DNA from: Acidovorax delafieldii
GTDB lineage: Bacteria > Pseudomonadota > Gammaproteobacteria > Burkholderiales > Burkholderiaceae_C
Length of the DNA stretch: 44,383 bases
Assembly (NCBI GenBank): GCA_002377855.1
Contig: DFQQ01000042.1
Span: 1 to 44,383 of the forward strand
Reading direction: 5' to 3'
Shown here piece by piece: positions 15,859-23,176 of the stretch. The notes beneath the pieces are model-generated. The model was not told the origin of the DNA, did not search any database, and saw only the letters and a program-made list of their open reading frames with translations. How positions within the stretch are numbered: position 1 is the first letter of the stretch; the number at the start of each line of letters is the position of its first letter. The position numbers and the translations under genes are program-made.

Positions 15859-16991
15859 TTCACCGCAAGAGCCAGCTCCAGCCCGGAAACAAAGGCGTCT
15901 TCCAACCGGTGCCCCAGGCACCAATCGCCACAAGCGCCCAGGCCCATGCGTGCATCCCAAAGGTGGCTTTTGCCCAGCGGGTGGGTGGTTTGCGCATACG
16001 GCCAGCAATGCAGCTCGACATGGGCAGGTTCGGCGCGCAGGCCGGTTACCTCGCCAAAGGCCTTGAGCAGTTTGGCCTGCACACGGGCTTCATCGTCCTG
16101 CAGGTGTTCGGCCGACCAAGCAGGGTTGGCCTGCACGGTCCAGCGCTCCACGGAGCCGCGCCCGGGCTTGGAGGATTCGCGCGCCAGCCATGCAATGCGG
16201 TGATGGGTACTGCGCGCAACGTTCCACTGGGGGCCCAGCGTGGTCAGCCCAGGTCGCACGGCCTGCGGGTAGGCCAGCGTGAGCGTCCAGCACGGCGCCA
16301 TGGCCACCTTGGAAAGTGGGCCAGTCAGCGCGCAATCGAGCGCAGACTTGACCAGCAAGGCTTGAGATGCGGTAGCGGGCTGGCTCTGCAGCACGGCGTC
16401 AAATCCTGCGTACACATGCTGCGAGCCGTCGGGCCCTTCCGTGCGCAACTGCCAGCCTTGCGGGTTCAGGGTGTCACGCTCGATGCGTTGAACTTTGGCA
16501 TTGAACTGGACTTGCCCGGCCTGCACCAGCGGCTGCGCCCATGCGGCCACGAGTGACTGCATTCCCGGGCTTGCGACCCAATGGGCTTCGCGCGAGAGCA
16601 GGCCCTGCGATGTCACCCGGCCCGTGGCGTCGAGCACCCGCACGTTGTTGGCGCTCCAGGGCTTGCACAGCCCCGGCACGGTGTCGATGGCCCGTGCAAA
16701 CCGTGGATCCCGCACGGTGAAGTACTGAGCGCCGGTATCGAAAGAGCCGAACACGGTATCTACCGTGGCGGTGCGCCCGCCAGCGCTGGCGGCTTGTTCA
16801 AACACCGTGACCCGATGGCCGGCCTGCACGAGGGTGCGGGCGCAGGCAATGCCCGCCATGCCGGCGCCGACGATGGCGAAATGCCGCTGGCGTTGCCCCG
16901 GTTTTGTGGGCTTGGCCGCCCCCTCAGGTGCTGCGGTGGATGTGTCGTTGCGTCGGGGCCGCTTGAAGGGGCGTGAAACGTTTTTGCTCAT
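15855..16991 (-). CDS. FAD-dependent amine oxidase/renalase-like oxidoreductase
   Basis: This 378-residue flavoprotein has the Rossmann motif IVGAGMAGIACARTL near residue 40, followed by VFEQAASAGGR. The C-terminal MGLGACGDWCLG closes the FAD site. The pattern matches renalase-like NAD(P)/FAD oxidoreductases; the substrate is unknown. About 35 residues before the FAD motif are basic and low-complexity, with no signal peptide. The ATG at 16991 follows AAAGG; the open frame upstream to 17051 lacks a better start. It is the first gene of the operon with gluQRS and trmB, and the reason for that pairing is not obvious. Confidence 0.87.
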   Translation of the reverse strand: MSKNVSRPFKRPRRNDTSTAAPEGAAKPTKPGQRQRHFAIVGAGMAGIACARTLVQAGHRVTVFEQAASAGGRTATVDTVFGSFDTGAQYFTVRDPRFARAIDTVPGLCKPWSANNVRVLDATGRVTSQGLLSREAHWVASPGMQSLVAAWAQPLVQAGQVQFNAKVQRIERDTLNPQGWQLRTEGPDGSQHVYAGFDAVLQSQPATASQALLVKSALDCALTGPLSKVAMAPCWTLTLAYPQAVRPGLTTLGPQWNVARSTHHRIAWLARESSKPGRGSVERWTVQANPAWSAEHLQDDEARVQAKLLKAFGEVTGLRAEPAHVELHCWPYAQTTHPLGKSHLWDARMGLGACGDWCLGHRLEDAFVSGLELALAVK

Positions 16992-17078
16992 GGATTGCCT
17001 TTCGGTGAAAGCGGAGATGACGTTCGACAGTGAATAACCTACGGTACCCACTCTACACGCGCGCCACCCTGTTTCGCG

Positions 17079-18017
17079 TCAAAAATGGTGGTGGTTTTCC
17101 AGCAGGGCCTTGCGGGTGGTGGGGCTTTGCAGTTGCTGCAGCCACCACTGCAACGCCCGGCCCGGTGCCGTGAAACCGGGCCCGCCCCAGGCGTAGTGCA
17201 GCCGCACCTGTCGCTCTGGCCGTGCCACGCGCTTGGCGACCAGCCGGCCTGCTTCCAAGTAGGGGCGCACCATGGGCTCGGGCAAGAAGCCGCCCCCCAG
17301 GCCGCGCAGTTGCACCTGAATCTTGGCCTGCATGGTGTCAACCGTGAGCACGTCCTGGCCGCCGAGCAAGCCCATGGTCATACCACCACGCTGGGCGGAG
17401 TCGGCCACCGCGACAGCCCGGTGGCGCAGCAGGACGGCGTCGGTGATGGGCTCGGGCATGGCGGCCAAAGGGTGGTGCGGCGCCACCACGTAGATGAACA
17501 GCAAGTCGCCCAGCAATTCCTGCTGCAGGCCCGCCACATCCGAAGCGGTGCCCGACACGCCAATGGCCAAGTCAGCGCGGCCAGAGGTCAGGGCCTCGCG
17601 CGTGCCGGTCATGATGCCGTCTCGCAGCTTGAGTCGGGTGGGCGGCGACATGGCGTAAAACGCTTCGACAAGCTCCAGCATGGTGTGCGGAGAGATGACC
17701 CCATCGACCGAGAGCGTGAGTTGCGGCTCCCACCCGGTTGCGACACGGCGCACGCGGTTGGCTACGGCGTCGATGTCCTGCAAAAGCCGGCCGCCTTCGC
17801 GCAGCAGCTCGGCACCGGCTTCCGTGGGTTTGGCTTGCCGTGCACTGCGGTCAAACAGCAGCACGTCCAGGGCGTCTTCGATCTGGCGTACGCGGTAGGT
17901 GAGGGCACTGGGTACCAGGCCGAGCTGACGGGCGGCTGCGGCGAAACTGCCAGCCTCGGCAATCACCTGCAGCATGGTCAGGCTGTCCGGCGTCAGGACG
18001 TCGCGTGCGTTTTGCAT
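17079..18017 (-). CDS. LysR-type regulator facing the pirin cluster
   Basis: This 312-residue LysR protein has an N-terminal winged helix (about residues 8-66; GSFAAAARQLGLVPSALTYRVR) and a sensor domain of normal length. It is divergent from the pirin-flavodoxin-pirin genes. A TTCAA-N5-TTGAA box lies 17 bp before its ATG. E. coli has a comparable pairing of the LysR gene yhaJ with the pirin gene yhaK. It probably controls the facing cluster in response to quinone-like or aromatic compounds; that is inference. The start is the ATG at 18017; a TTG seven codons upstream is less likely. Confidence 0.9.
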   Translation of the reverse strand: MQNARDVLTPDSLTMLQVIAEAGSFAAAARQLGLVPSALTYRVRQIEDALDVLLFDRSARQAKPTEAGAELLREGGRLLQDIDAVANRVRRVATGWEPQLTLSVDGVISPHTMLELVEAFYAMSPPTRLKLRDGIMTGTREALTSGRADLAIGVSGTASDVAGLQQELLGDLLFIYVVAPHHPLAAMPEPITDAVLLRHRAVAVADSAQRGGMTMGLLGGQDVLTVDTMQAKIQVQLRGLGGGFLPEPMVRPYLEAGRLVAKRVARPERQVRLHYAWGGPGFTAPGRALQWWLQQLQSPTTRKALLENHHHF

Positions 18018-18033
18018 GGTTGGCTTATTTTTG

Positions 18034-18048
18034 TTCAAGCGTTTTGAA
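18034..18048. promoter_or_regulatory. LysR box in the regulator/pirin intergenic region
   Basis: TTCAA-GCGTT-TTGAA is a perfect 5-bp inverted repeat with T-N11-A inside, the classical LysR recognition pattern. It is the only such site in the 105 bp between the divergent starts. Confidence 0.55.
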
Positions 18049-18122
18049 TGATGCCATCAATCAGTCAGAGCCAGGACCGCGAAGCTGCGTTCTACAGTGG
18101 AGCCATTGAAAGGAGCAATCAC

Positions 18123-18824
18123 ATGCTGACTGTTCGTAAATCCCAAGACCGAGGCTACGCCGATCACGGCTGGCTCCAGTCCTTCCACAGTTTTTCCTTT
18201 GCGGGCTACCACGACCCGCTGCACATGGGCTTCGGCAACCTGCGGGTCATCAACGAGGACCGCATTGCGCCCGGCACAGGATTCGGCACCCATGGGCACC
18301 GGGACATGGAAATCATCAGCTACGTTCTGTCGGGCGAACTGGCCCACAAGGACAGCATGGGCAACGTCAAGGGCATTCCGCCCGGCGACGTGCAGCGCAT
18401 GAGCGCTGGCTCGGGTGTCATGCACAGCGAGTTCAACCACGCGGCCGGGCAGACGACGCATTTCCTGCAAATCTGGATAGAACCAAACGTGCGCGGTATC
18501 GCGCCGAGCTATGAGCAAAAGAGCTTTAGCGCGGTTGAAAAGCGCGGCACCCTGCGTTTGGTCGCGGCGCCAGACGGCGCGCAGGGCTCCGTATTGATTC
18601 ACGCCGATGCCTGTGTTTACGCTGCTTTGCTGGACGGCGAAGAAACCGCGACACTGCCGCTTCAGCCCGGACGCAAGGGCTATGTGCAGCTGGTGCGCGG
18701 GCAGGTAAATGTCAATGGAGCGCGTCTCCAGGCGGGCGATGCGGCCATGCTGGAAGGCGAGCCTCTGGTGTCGCTGTCTGGCGGTCATGACGCGGAAGTG
18801 CTGGTGTTTGACCTGGCCGGTTAA
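18123..18824 (+). CDS. Pirin family protein (YhaK-like)
   Basis: This 233-residue bicupin of the pirin family resembles YhaK; some members have quercetin 2,3-dioxygenase activity. THGHRDMEIISYVLSGEL and SAGSGVMHSEFNH are the metal-region motifs of the N-terminal cupin. The second cupin (about 130-233) is degenerate, with RLVAAPDGAQGSVLIHAD. AAAGGAG lies nine bases before the ATG. It is the first gene of a cluster with a flavodoxin and a second pirin. A T-rich stretch of 65 bp separates it from the next gene. Confidence 0.92.
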   Translation: MLTVRKSQDRGYADHGWLQSFHSFSFAGYHDPLHMGFGNLRVINEDRIAPGTGFGTHGHRDMEIISYVLSGELAHKDSMGNVKGIPPGDVQRMSAGSGVMHSEFNHAAGQTTHFLQIWIEPNVRGIAPSYEQKSFSAVEKRGTLRLVAAPDGAQGSVLIHADACVYAALLDGEETATLPLQPGRKGYVQLVRGQVNVNGARLQAGDAAMLEGEPLVSLSGGHDAEVLVFDLAG

Positions 18825-18889
18825 CTTCATTCAGCTGCTCCGTTTTTCGCCTTTCTTTTTTTCTTTGTTGTTCATTGCAGGAGCTATTG

Positions 18890-19444
18890 ATGTCTCAAAT
18901 CGTTGTGGTTTTTCACTCCGGGTACGGCCATACACAGCGCGTTGCGCAGCAGGTGGCCGATGGCGCAGGAGCGCAATTGCTAGCCATTGATGCCGATGGC
19001 AATCTGCCCGAAGGCGGCTGGGAGACGCTGAACGCTGCGGACGCCATCATCTTCGGCACCCCCACGTACATGGGTGGCCCCAGCTGGCAGTTCAAGAAAT
19101 TTGCCGATGCATCCTCCAAGGCCTGGTTTGCGCGGGCTTGGCAAGACAAGGTGTTTGGCGGCTTCACCAACAGTGCCAGCTTCAATGGCGACAAACAGGT
19201 GACGCTGGTGTATCTGCAAACGCTGGCATCGCAGCACGGCGGCCTGTGGGTGAGCCTGGGCATGGCGCCCAGCAATACGAAGGGCGCTACACGCAATGAC
19301 GTGAACAACCTGGGTGGCTCGGTCGGCTTGCTGGTGCAGTCCCCGTCTGACGCGTCCGTTGCCGAGATTCCGCAGGGTGACCTTGACACGGCAAAGCTCT
19401 ATGGCCAACGGGTCGCCGACATCACCGCCCGGCTCAAAGGTTGA
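18890..19444 (+). CDS. Flavodoxin-family NAD(P)H:quinone oxidoreductase (WrbA-like)
   Basis: This 184-residue soluble FMN protein begins with VVVFHSGYGHTQRVAQQVADG, the phosphate-binding loop of flavodoxins. GTPTYMGGPSWQFKKF is the second FMN loop, shared with WrbA. GGFTNSASFNGDKQVTL corresponds to the WrbA core. Two-electron quinone reduction is the likely activity. AGGAG precedes the ATG, and a TTG five codons upstream is rejected for lack of a ribosome site. It lies between two pirin genes, so all three may act on the same aromatic or quinone stress. Confidence 0.88.
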   Translation: MSQIVVVFHSGYGHTQRVAQQVADGAGAQLLAIDADGNLPEGGWETLNAADAIIFGTPTYMGGPSWQFKKFADASSKAWFARAWQDKVFGGFTNSASFNGDKQVTLVYLQTLASQHGGLWVSLGMAPSNTKGATRNDVNNLGGSVGLLVQSPSDASVAEIPQGDLDTAKLYGQRVADITARLKG

Positions 19445-19563
19445 CGCACGGGCAGAATGCTTGGCAGCGGCGCTTGGCGGGCTTGCGCAAGTCCGCTTGA
19501 GCGCCCCATTCACTCCCGCTAGCGCGCAGCGCCGGGGTTTTGGTTTGCAACCGAGGCACGCAC

Positions 19564-20451
19564 ATGGCAATCATGCAGTTCATCAAGCCGCAAAACAAAG
19601 ACCTGGGGGGTGGATTCGAGGTGCGCAGGCTTTTGCCAGCCATGGAGCGCCAGTCGATCGGGCCGTTTCTGTTTTTTGACCACTTCGGCCCGGCCACCGT
19701 GACACCGCAGGCAGAGCATGATGTGCGCCCGCATCCACACATTGGGCTGGCCACGGTGACCTACCTGTTCGCCGGCGCGATCATGCATCGCGACAGCCTG
19801 GGCAGCGTGCAGCAGATTGAGCCCGGCGCCATCAATTGGATGACGGCCGGCAGAGGTATCGTGCATTCCGAGCGCCGACCATCATCGCTGGCGCAGTCCA
19901 CTTACGTGAACCACGGTATTCAGCTGTGGGCCGCGCTACCCGCGGATGCCGAAGAGGCAGTGCCCAGTTTTGTGCATACGGCTGCGGATGCCATCCCGCA
20001 ACTGCAAACCGGCAGCGCGACGGTGCGGGTGCTGATAGGGCAGGCCTGGGGGCAGGTGTCACCCGTTGTCAGCCTAGCCCCCGCCCTGTATCTGGACATT
20101 CAGCTGCCCGCAGGTGGTGAGTTGACACTGCCTGCTGGCCTGGCCGAAGAGGTCGGCCTGTACACCGTGGATGCCGCCGTTTCATTGGGCGGCGCAACGC
20201 TGGCACCGCAGACATTGGCAGTTCTGCCCAGCGGGCAGGACATCCTCTTGCAAGCAGAGGGCGACCCCGCGCGCTGCATGCTCATCGGCGGCGAAGCCTT
20301 GGCGCAGCGCCGGCACATCTGGTGGAACTTTGTCTCAACCCGCAAAGAACGTATCGTCCAAGCGGCCAGCGACTGGGAAGCACAGCGCATGGGCCTGGTG
20401 CCGGGCGAGACAGAATTCATCCCGCTGCCCCAGCGCCGCTTCAAGCCGTGA
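19564..20451 (+). CDS. Pirin family protein (canonical two-cupin form)
   Basis: This 295-residue pirin has the metal-binding motif RPHPHIGLATVTYLF near residue 56 and TAGRGIVHSE near residue 99, the complete set seen in metal-binding pirins. The C-terminal cupin contains HIWWNFVSTRKE, conserved in the family. The start is the ATG in ACATGGCAATC; upstream codons in the frame lack support. It follows the flavodoxin gene by 119 bp. It differs from the pirin at 18123, so the cluster holds two pirin subtypes rather than a recent duplicate. Confidence 0.92.
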   Translation: MAIMQFIKPQNKDLGGGFEVRRLLPAMERQSIGPFLFFDHFGPATVTPQAEHDVRPHPHIGLATVTYLFAGAIMHRDSLGSVQQIEPGAINWMTAGRGIVHSERRPSSLAQSTYVNHGIQLWAALPADAEEAVPSFVHTAADAIPQLQTGSATVRVLIGQAWGQVSPVVSLAPALYLDIQLPAGGELTLPAGLAEEVGLYTVDAAVSLGGATLAPQTLAVLPSGQDILLQAEGDPARCMLIGGEALAQRRHIWWNFVSTRKERIVQAASDWEAQRMGLVPGETEFIPLPQRRFKP

Positions 20452-20460
20452 CGAGTTTTT

Positions 20461-20521
20461 TCAATGAAATAGGTACTTTGCGCATATGGGTAAGCGCGGG
20501 CAGCTCACTTTTCGATAGCGT
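20461..20521 (-). repeat. Dispersed palindromic repeat, copy D (diverged)
   Basis: Reading on the minus strand, it gives GAGC-N5-GCGC-N10-GCGC and an A/T-rich end. The spacer is one base shorter and the first block has one mismatch. It sits between the convergent ends of a pirin gene and the second trhO. Confidence 0.55.
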
Positions 20522-20547
20522 TTGAACTGGTCTCGGGCACCGCGTCT

Positions 20548-21309
20548 TTACTCTTGTGCCCGATCAGCGGGCGCCGGCGCTGGCGCCGAAAGGTCTGGCG
20601 CGAGCACACTGCGCTCATCAAACACGAAGCAACCGCCTTCGTAGTGCGCCCCGTCGGTGTGCTCGAAGTACTTGAGGATGCCGCCTTCGAGCTGGTAGAC
20701 GTGCTCGAGGCCTTCTTCCTGCATCAGGATGGCGGCTTTTTCGCAGCGAATGCCGCCTGTGCAGAAGCTCACTACGGTCTTGTCCTGCAATTCGGCCTTG
20801 TGCGCACGCAGTGCTTCGGGGAACTCCGTAAACTTGGCGATGCGCCAATCAACGGCGTTTGTGAACGTACCGGCGTCCACCTCAAATGCGTTGCGCGTGT
20901 CCAACGTGACCACCTCGCGGCCGGCATCGTCGTGCCCCTGCTCCAGCCACCGGCGCAGTGTCGCTGGCTCAACTGCCGGGGCACGCCCATGAGCGGGGCG
21001 AATCGTCGGGTGGTCCATGCGAATGATTTCGCGCTTGACCTTGACAAGCATCTTGCGAAACGGAACTGTTTCAGACCAGCTCTCCTTCGGTGCCAAGTCG
21101 GCAAAACGTGCATCGGCACGCATGCTATCGACGAAGCTGCGCACAGCCTCAGCAGTTCCTGCCAAGAAGAAGTTGATTCCTTCTTCCGCGAGCAAGATGG
21201 TGCCCTTGAGGCCTGCTGCCACGGCCTGCGCATGCAGCTGGTCACGCAACTGCTCAGCGTCTGGTAGCGGCACAAACTTGTAGCAGGAAATGTTGAGTAC
21301 AGAAGTCAC
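20548..21309 (-). CDS. trhO: TrhO-family rhodanese, short paralogue
   Basis: This 253-residue paralogue of the TrhO protein at 8290-9288 shares the same core: LLAEEGINFFLAGT, FCTGGIRCEK with the rhodanese Cys, YQLEGGILKYFE and CFVFDER. It ends soon after, and lacks the Cys-rich C-terminus of the longer copy. The start is GTG (21309); no good ribosome site is visible. It could be an active short hydroxylase or a sulfurtransferase of different use; sequence alone does not decide. It is a single gene, convergent with the second pirin. Confidence 0.85.
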   Translation of the reverse strand: MTSVLNISCYKFVPLPDAEQLRDQLHAQAVAAGLKGTILLAEEGINFFLAGTAEAVRSFVDSMRADARFADLAPKESWSETVPFRKMLVKVKREIIRMDHPTIRPAHGRAPAVEPATLRRWLEQGHDDAGREVVTLDTRNAFEVDAGTFTNAVDWRIAKFTEFPEALRAHKAELQDKTVVSFCTGGIRCEKAAILMQEEGLEHVYQLEGGILKYFEHTDGAHYEGGCFVFDERSVLAPDLSAPAPAPADRAQE

Positions 21310-21477
21310 GGTAAGCGGGCAGTCTCAAAAATGGGGCGACTGTAATCGACCAGAACGGCACTTCGGCATGGCCCCGGCCACCGCCAGGGGGCCACTGTAG
21401 CGGCGCATGCGCAAAGGGCGCACCGCAGACTGGACGCCCCGAGAGGCCATGAACCGGCAGCCGCAAGCCTGCGGGGC

Positions 21478-22323
21478 CTAGGCTGCGTGGGTCAGCAACG
21501 CAGATTCAATCTTGTTGGCGAGTTGCGAGATGGCCAGCGCTGCCGGGCACCCGGGGGTATTGAGCAGCAGCAGTTGCCGGCGCATGACCGCATCGCGCAC
21601 CGACGGGTCGGCAGGAATGTCCCCCATGTGGATCAGCCGCACAGGCCGGCCCGACTGCGTGCTCACAAACCTGTCAAGCACCTGCTGGAGCTGGCTGGTG
21701 ATGGCGCGGCCATCGCCTGGACGCGCCGCTTGATTGATGACCATGCGCACGTGCTGGCGGTGCTGCTGCATGGCCAGCACCTTGATCGCAGCATAGGCGT
21801 CCGTCAACGAAGTGGGCTCGGGCGTTGCCACGATCAGCACCTCGGAGGCCAGCGATACGGAGAACAGCACCACGTCAGAGATGCCTGCACCGGTGTCCAG
21901 GAGGACCACGTCGTACTGAGGCGTGAGCGCCTGGATGACGCTCAGGAATTGGTTGCGCACCTCGGGCGTCAGCCGCGAATACTCCACCATGCCAGAGCCA
22001 GCCAGCAGCACCGAAAAGCCGCCCGGTGCTTTGATGACAGCCTCGTCCAGCCTTGCCTTGCCCGTAAAAACATCGTGCAGGGTGATCTTGGGGTGCAGGT
22101 TCAGCACCACATCCAGATTGGCCAGGCCCAGGTCAGCATCCAGAACCAGAACACGCTGGCCTCTGCGCGTCAGGGCGGCCGCCAGGTTGGCCGATACAAA
22201 AGTCTTGCCCACGCCCCCCTTGCCGCTGGTAATGGCAATGATGCGTGCTCCAGCGGCAGGGCCAGCCTGCACGGGGGGCGCATTGGGCGTCATGGGTTGG
22301 GGGGACAGCGCGTCGCTCATCAT
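21478..22323 (-). CDS. MinD/ParA-superfamily ATPase, FlhG/YlxH-like
   Basis: This 281-residue deviant-Walker ATPase has a Pro-rich N-terminus of about 26 residues, SGKGGVGKT (33-41), then LVLDADLGLANLDVVL, which is the FlhG/FleN form. VVLLDTGAGISDVVLFSV and VATPEPTSLTDAYA are also FlhG-like. No C-terminal amphipathic helix is obvious. No flhF or flagellar gene is near. It begins 7 bases after the stop of a diguanylate cyclase gene, so the two are co-transcribed. A role in placing a polar structure linked with cyclic di-GMP is inference. Confidence 0.87.
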   Translation of the reverse strand: MMSDALSPQPMTPNAPPVQAGPAAGARIIAITSGKGGVGKTFVSANLAAALTRRGQRVLVLDADLGLANLDVVLNLHPKITLHDVFTGKARLDEAVIKAPGGFSVLLAGSGMVEYSRLTPEVRNQFLSVIQALTPQYDVVLLDTGAGISDVVLFSVSLASEVLIVATPEPTSLTDAYAAIKVLAMQQHRQHVRMVINQAARPGDGRAITSQLQQVLDRFVSTQSGRPVRLIHMGDIPADPSVRDAVMRRQLLLLNTPGCPAALAISQLANKIESALLTHAA

Positions 22324-22330
22324 CTAACTT

Positions 22331-23107
22331 TCAGTAGGCGCTGCCTGTTGCATCCAGCGGGGGCGGCAGATCGCCCCAGCCCGAAGGAGAATACAGAGGG
22401 CCAAACAACAAGCTCTTTTCTTCAGCACTGACGGTGCTGTCGGGCTGCTCCTCGATGCTCACGCGGTTGCGCCCAAGCGATTTTGCCTGATAGAGCTGGT
22501 GGTCGGCCCGGTCAATCCACAGCAGCGTGGTCGAGCGAATCCACTGCAGGGCAAACGCCCCGCCAATGCTGACCGTGACGTTGAGTTCAATGGACGGGGA
22601 GATGCGCACTGGCGTGCTGGCAACCGCACGGCGGATGCGCTCGGCTACCACTTTGCCGAAGGCGGCTTGGCAAGCTGGAAGCACCACGGCAAATTCCTCG
22701 CCGCCGTAGCGCGCCAGGGTGTCCATCGGGCGCACGCAGGAATTCAACGTACGTGCCACCGATTGCAGCACCACGTCGCCCGCCAGGTGGCCGTGGGTGT
22801 CGTTCACCTTCTTGAAATGATCGATGTCCAGCATCAGCAGCAAAGCGGCTTCGCCGGAGCGCGTCACGCGGTCAATCTCGCGCTCGAGTACCGCCCGAAA
22901 GTGCCTGCGGTTGGCCAGGCCCGTCAGCGGGTCTTTCAGCGACAGTTCGCACAGCCCGTCGATCAACCCCTGAAGGTACTGACGAGGGTGTGAGCAGTCC
23001 AGGGGGGCAGCGGGGGTGCCTGCGCTCACCTGCGTCACCAGGGCGTGGGCAGTGTCCAGGCGCAGATCGCGCAGGTCTACGAGGTATGGGGCCGCCGAGT
23101 CAGACAC
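22331..23107 (-). CDS. Diguanylate cyclase (short GGDEF protein)
   Basis: This 258-residue soluble GGDEF protein has GGEEF at 135-139 and the RxxD inhibitory site (RPMD) five residues earlier, so it is a catalytic, feedback-controlled enzyme. The N-terminal 60 residues are too short for a common sensor domain. About 40 residues after the domain include acidic and Pro/Gly-rich sequence ending in LPPPLDATGSAY. The start is GTG. It is followed directly by the FlhG-like ATPase gene. Confidence 0.9.
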   Translation of the reverse strand: MSDSAAPYLVDLRDLRLDTAHALVTQVSAGTPAAPLDCSHPRQYLQGLIDGLCELSLKDPLTGLANRRHFRAVLEREIDRVTRSGEAALLLMLDIDHFKKVNDTHGHLAGDVVLQSVARTLNSCVRPMDTLARYGGEEFAVVLPACQAAFGKVVAERIRRAVASTPVRISPSIELNVTVSIGGAFALQWIRSTTLLWIDRADHQLYQAKSLGRNRVSIEEQPDSTVSAEEKSLLFGPLYSPSGWGDLPPPLDATGSAY

Positions 23108-23176
23108 AAATCGTTGCTTCTAAAGTTGGTCGAGTGTAGCAGCGGGCGCGTGAAGTACAGCGCAAATAGTTCTTGA

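Noticed and set aside
18488..18540. Repeat-like AGCTATGAGC and AGCTTTAGCGC words inside the first pirin gene
   Set aside because: The spacing does not fit TAGC-N5-GCGC-N11-GCGC, and the encoded PSYEQKSFSAVEKRG segment is a normal conserved part of YhaK-like pirins.
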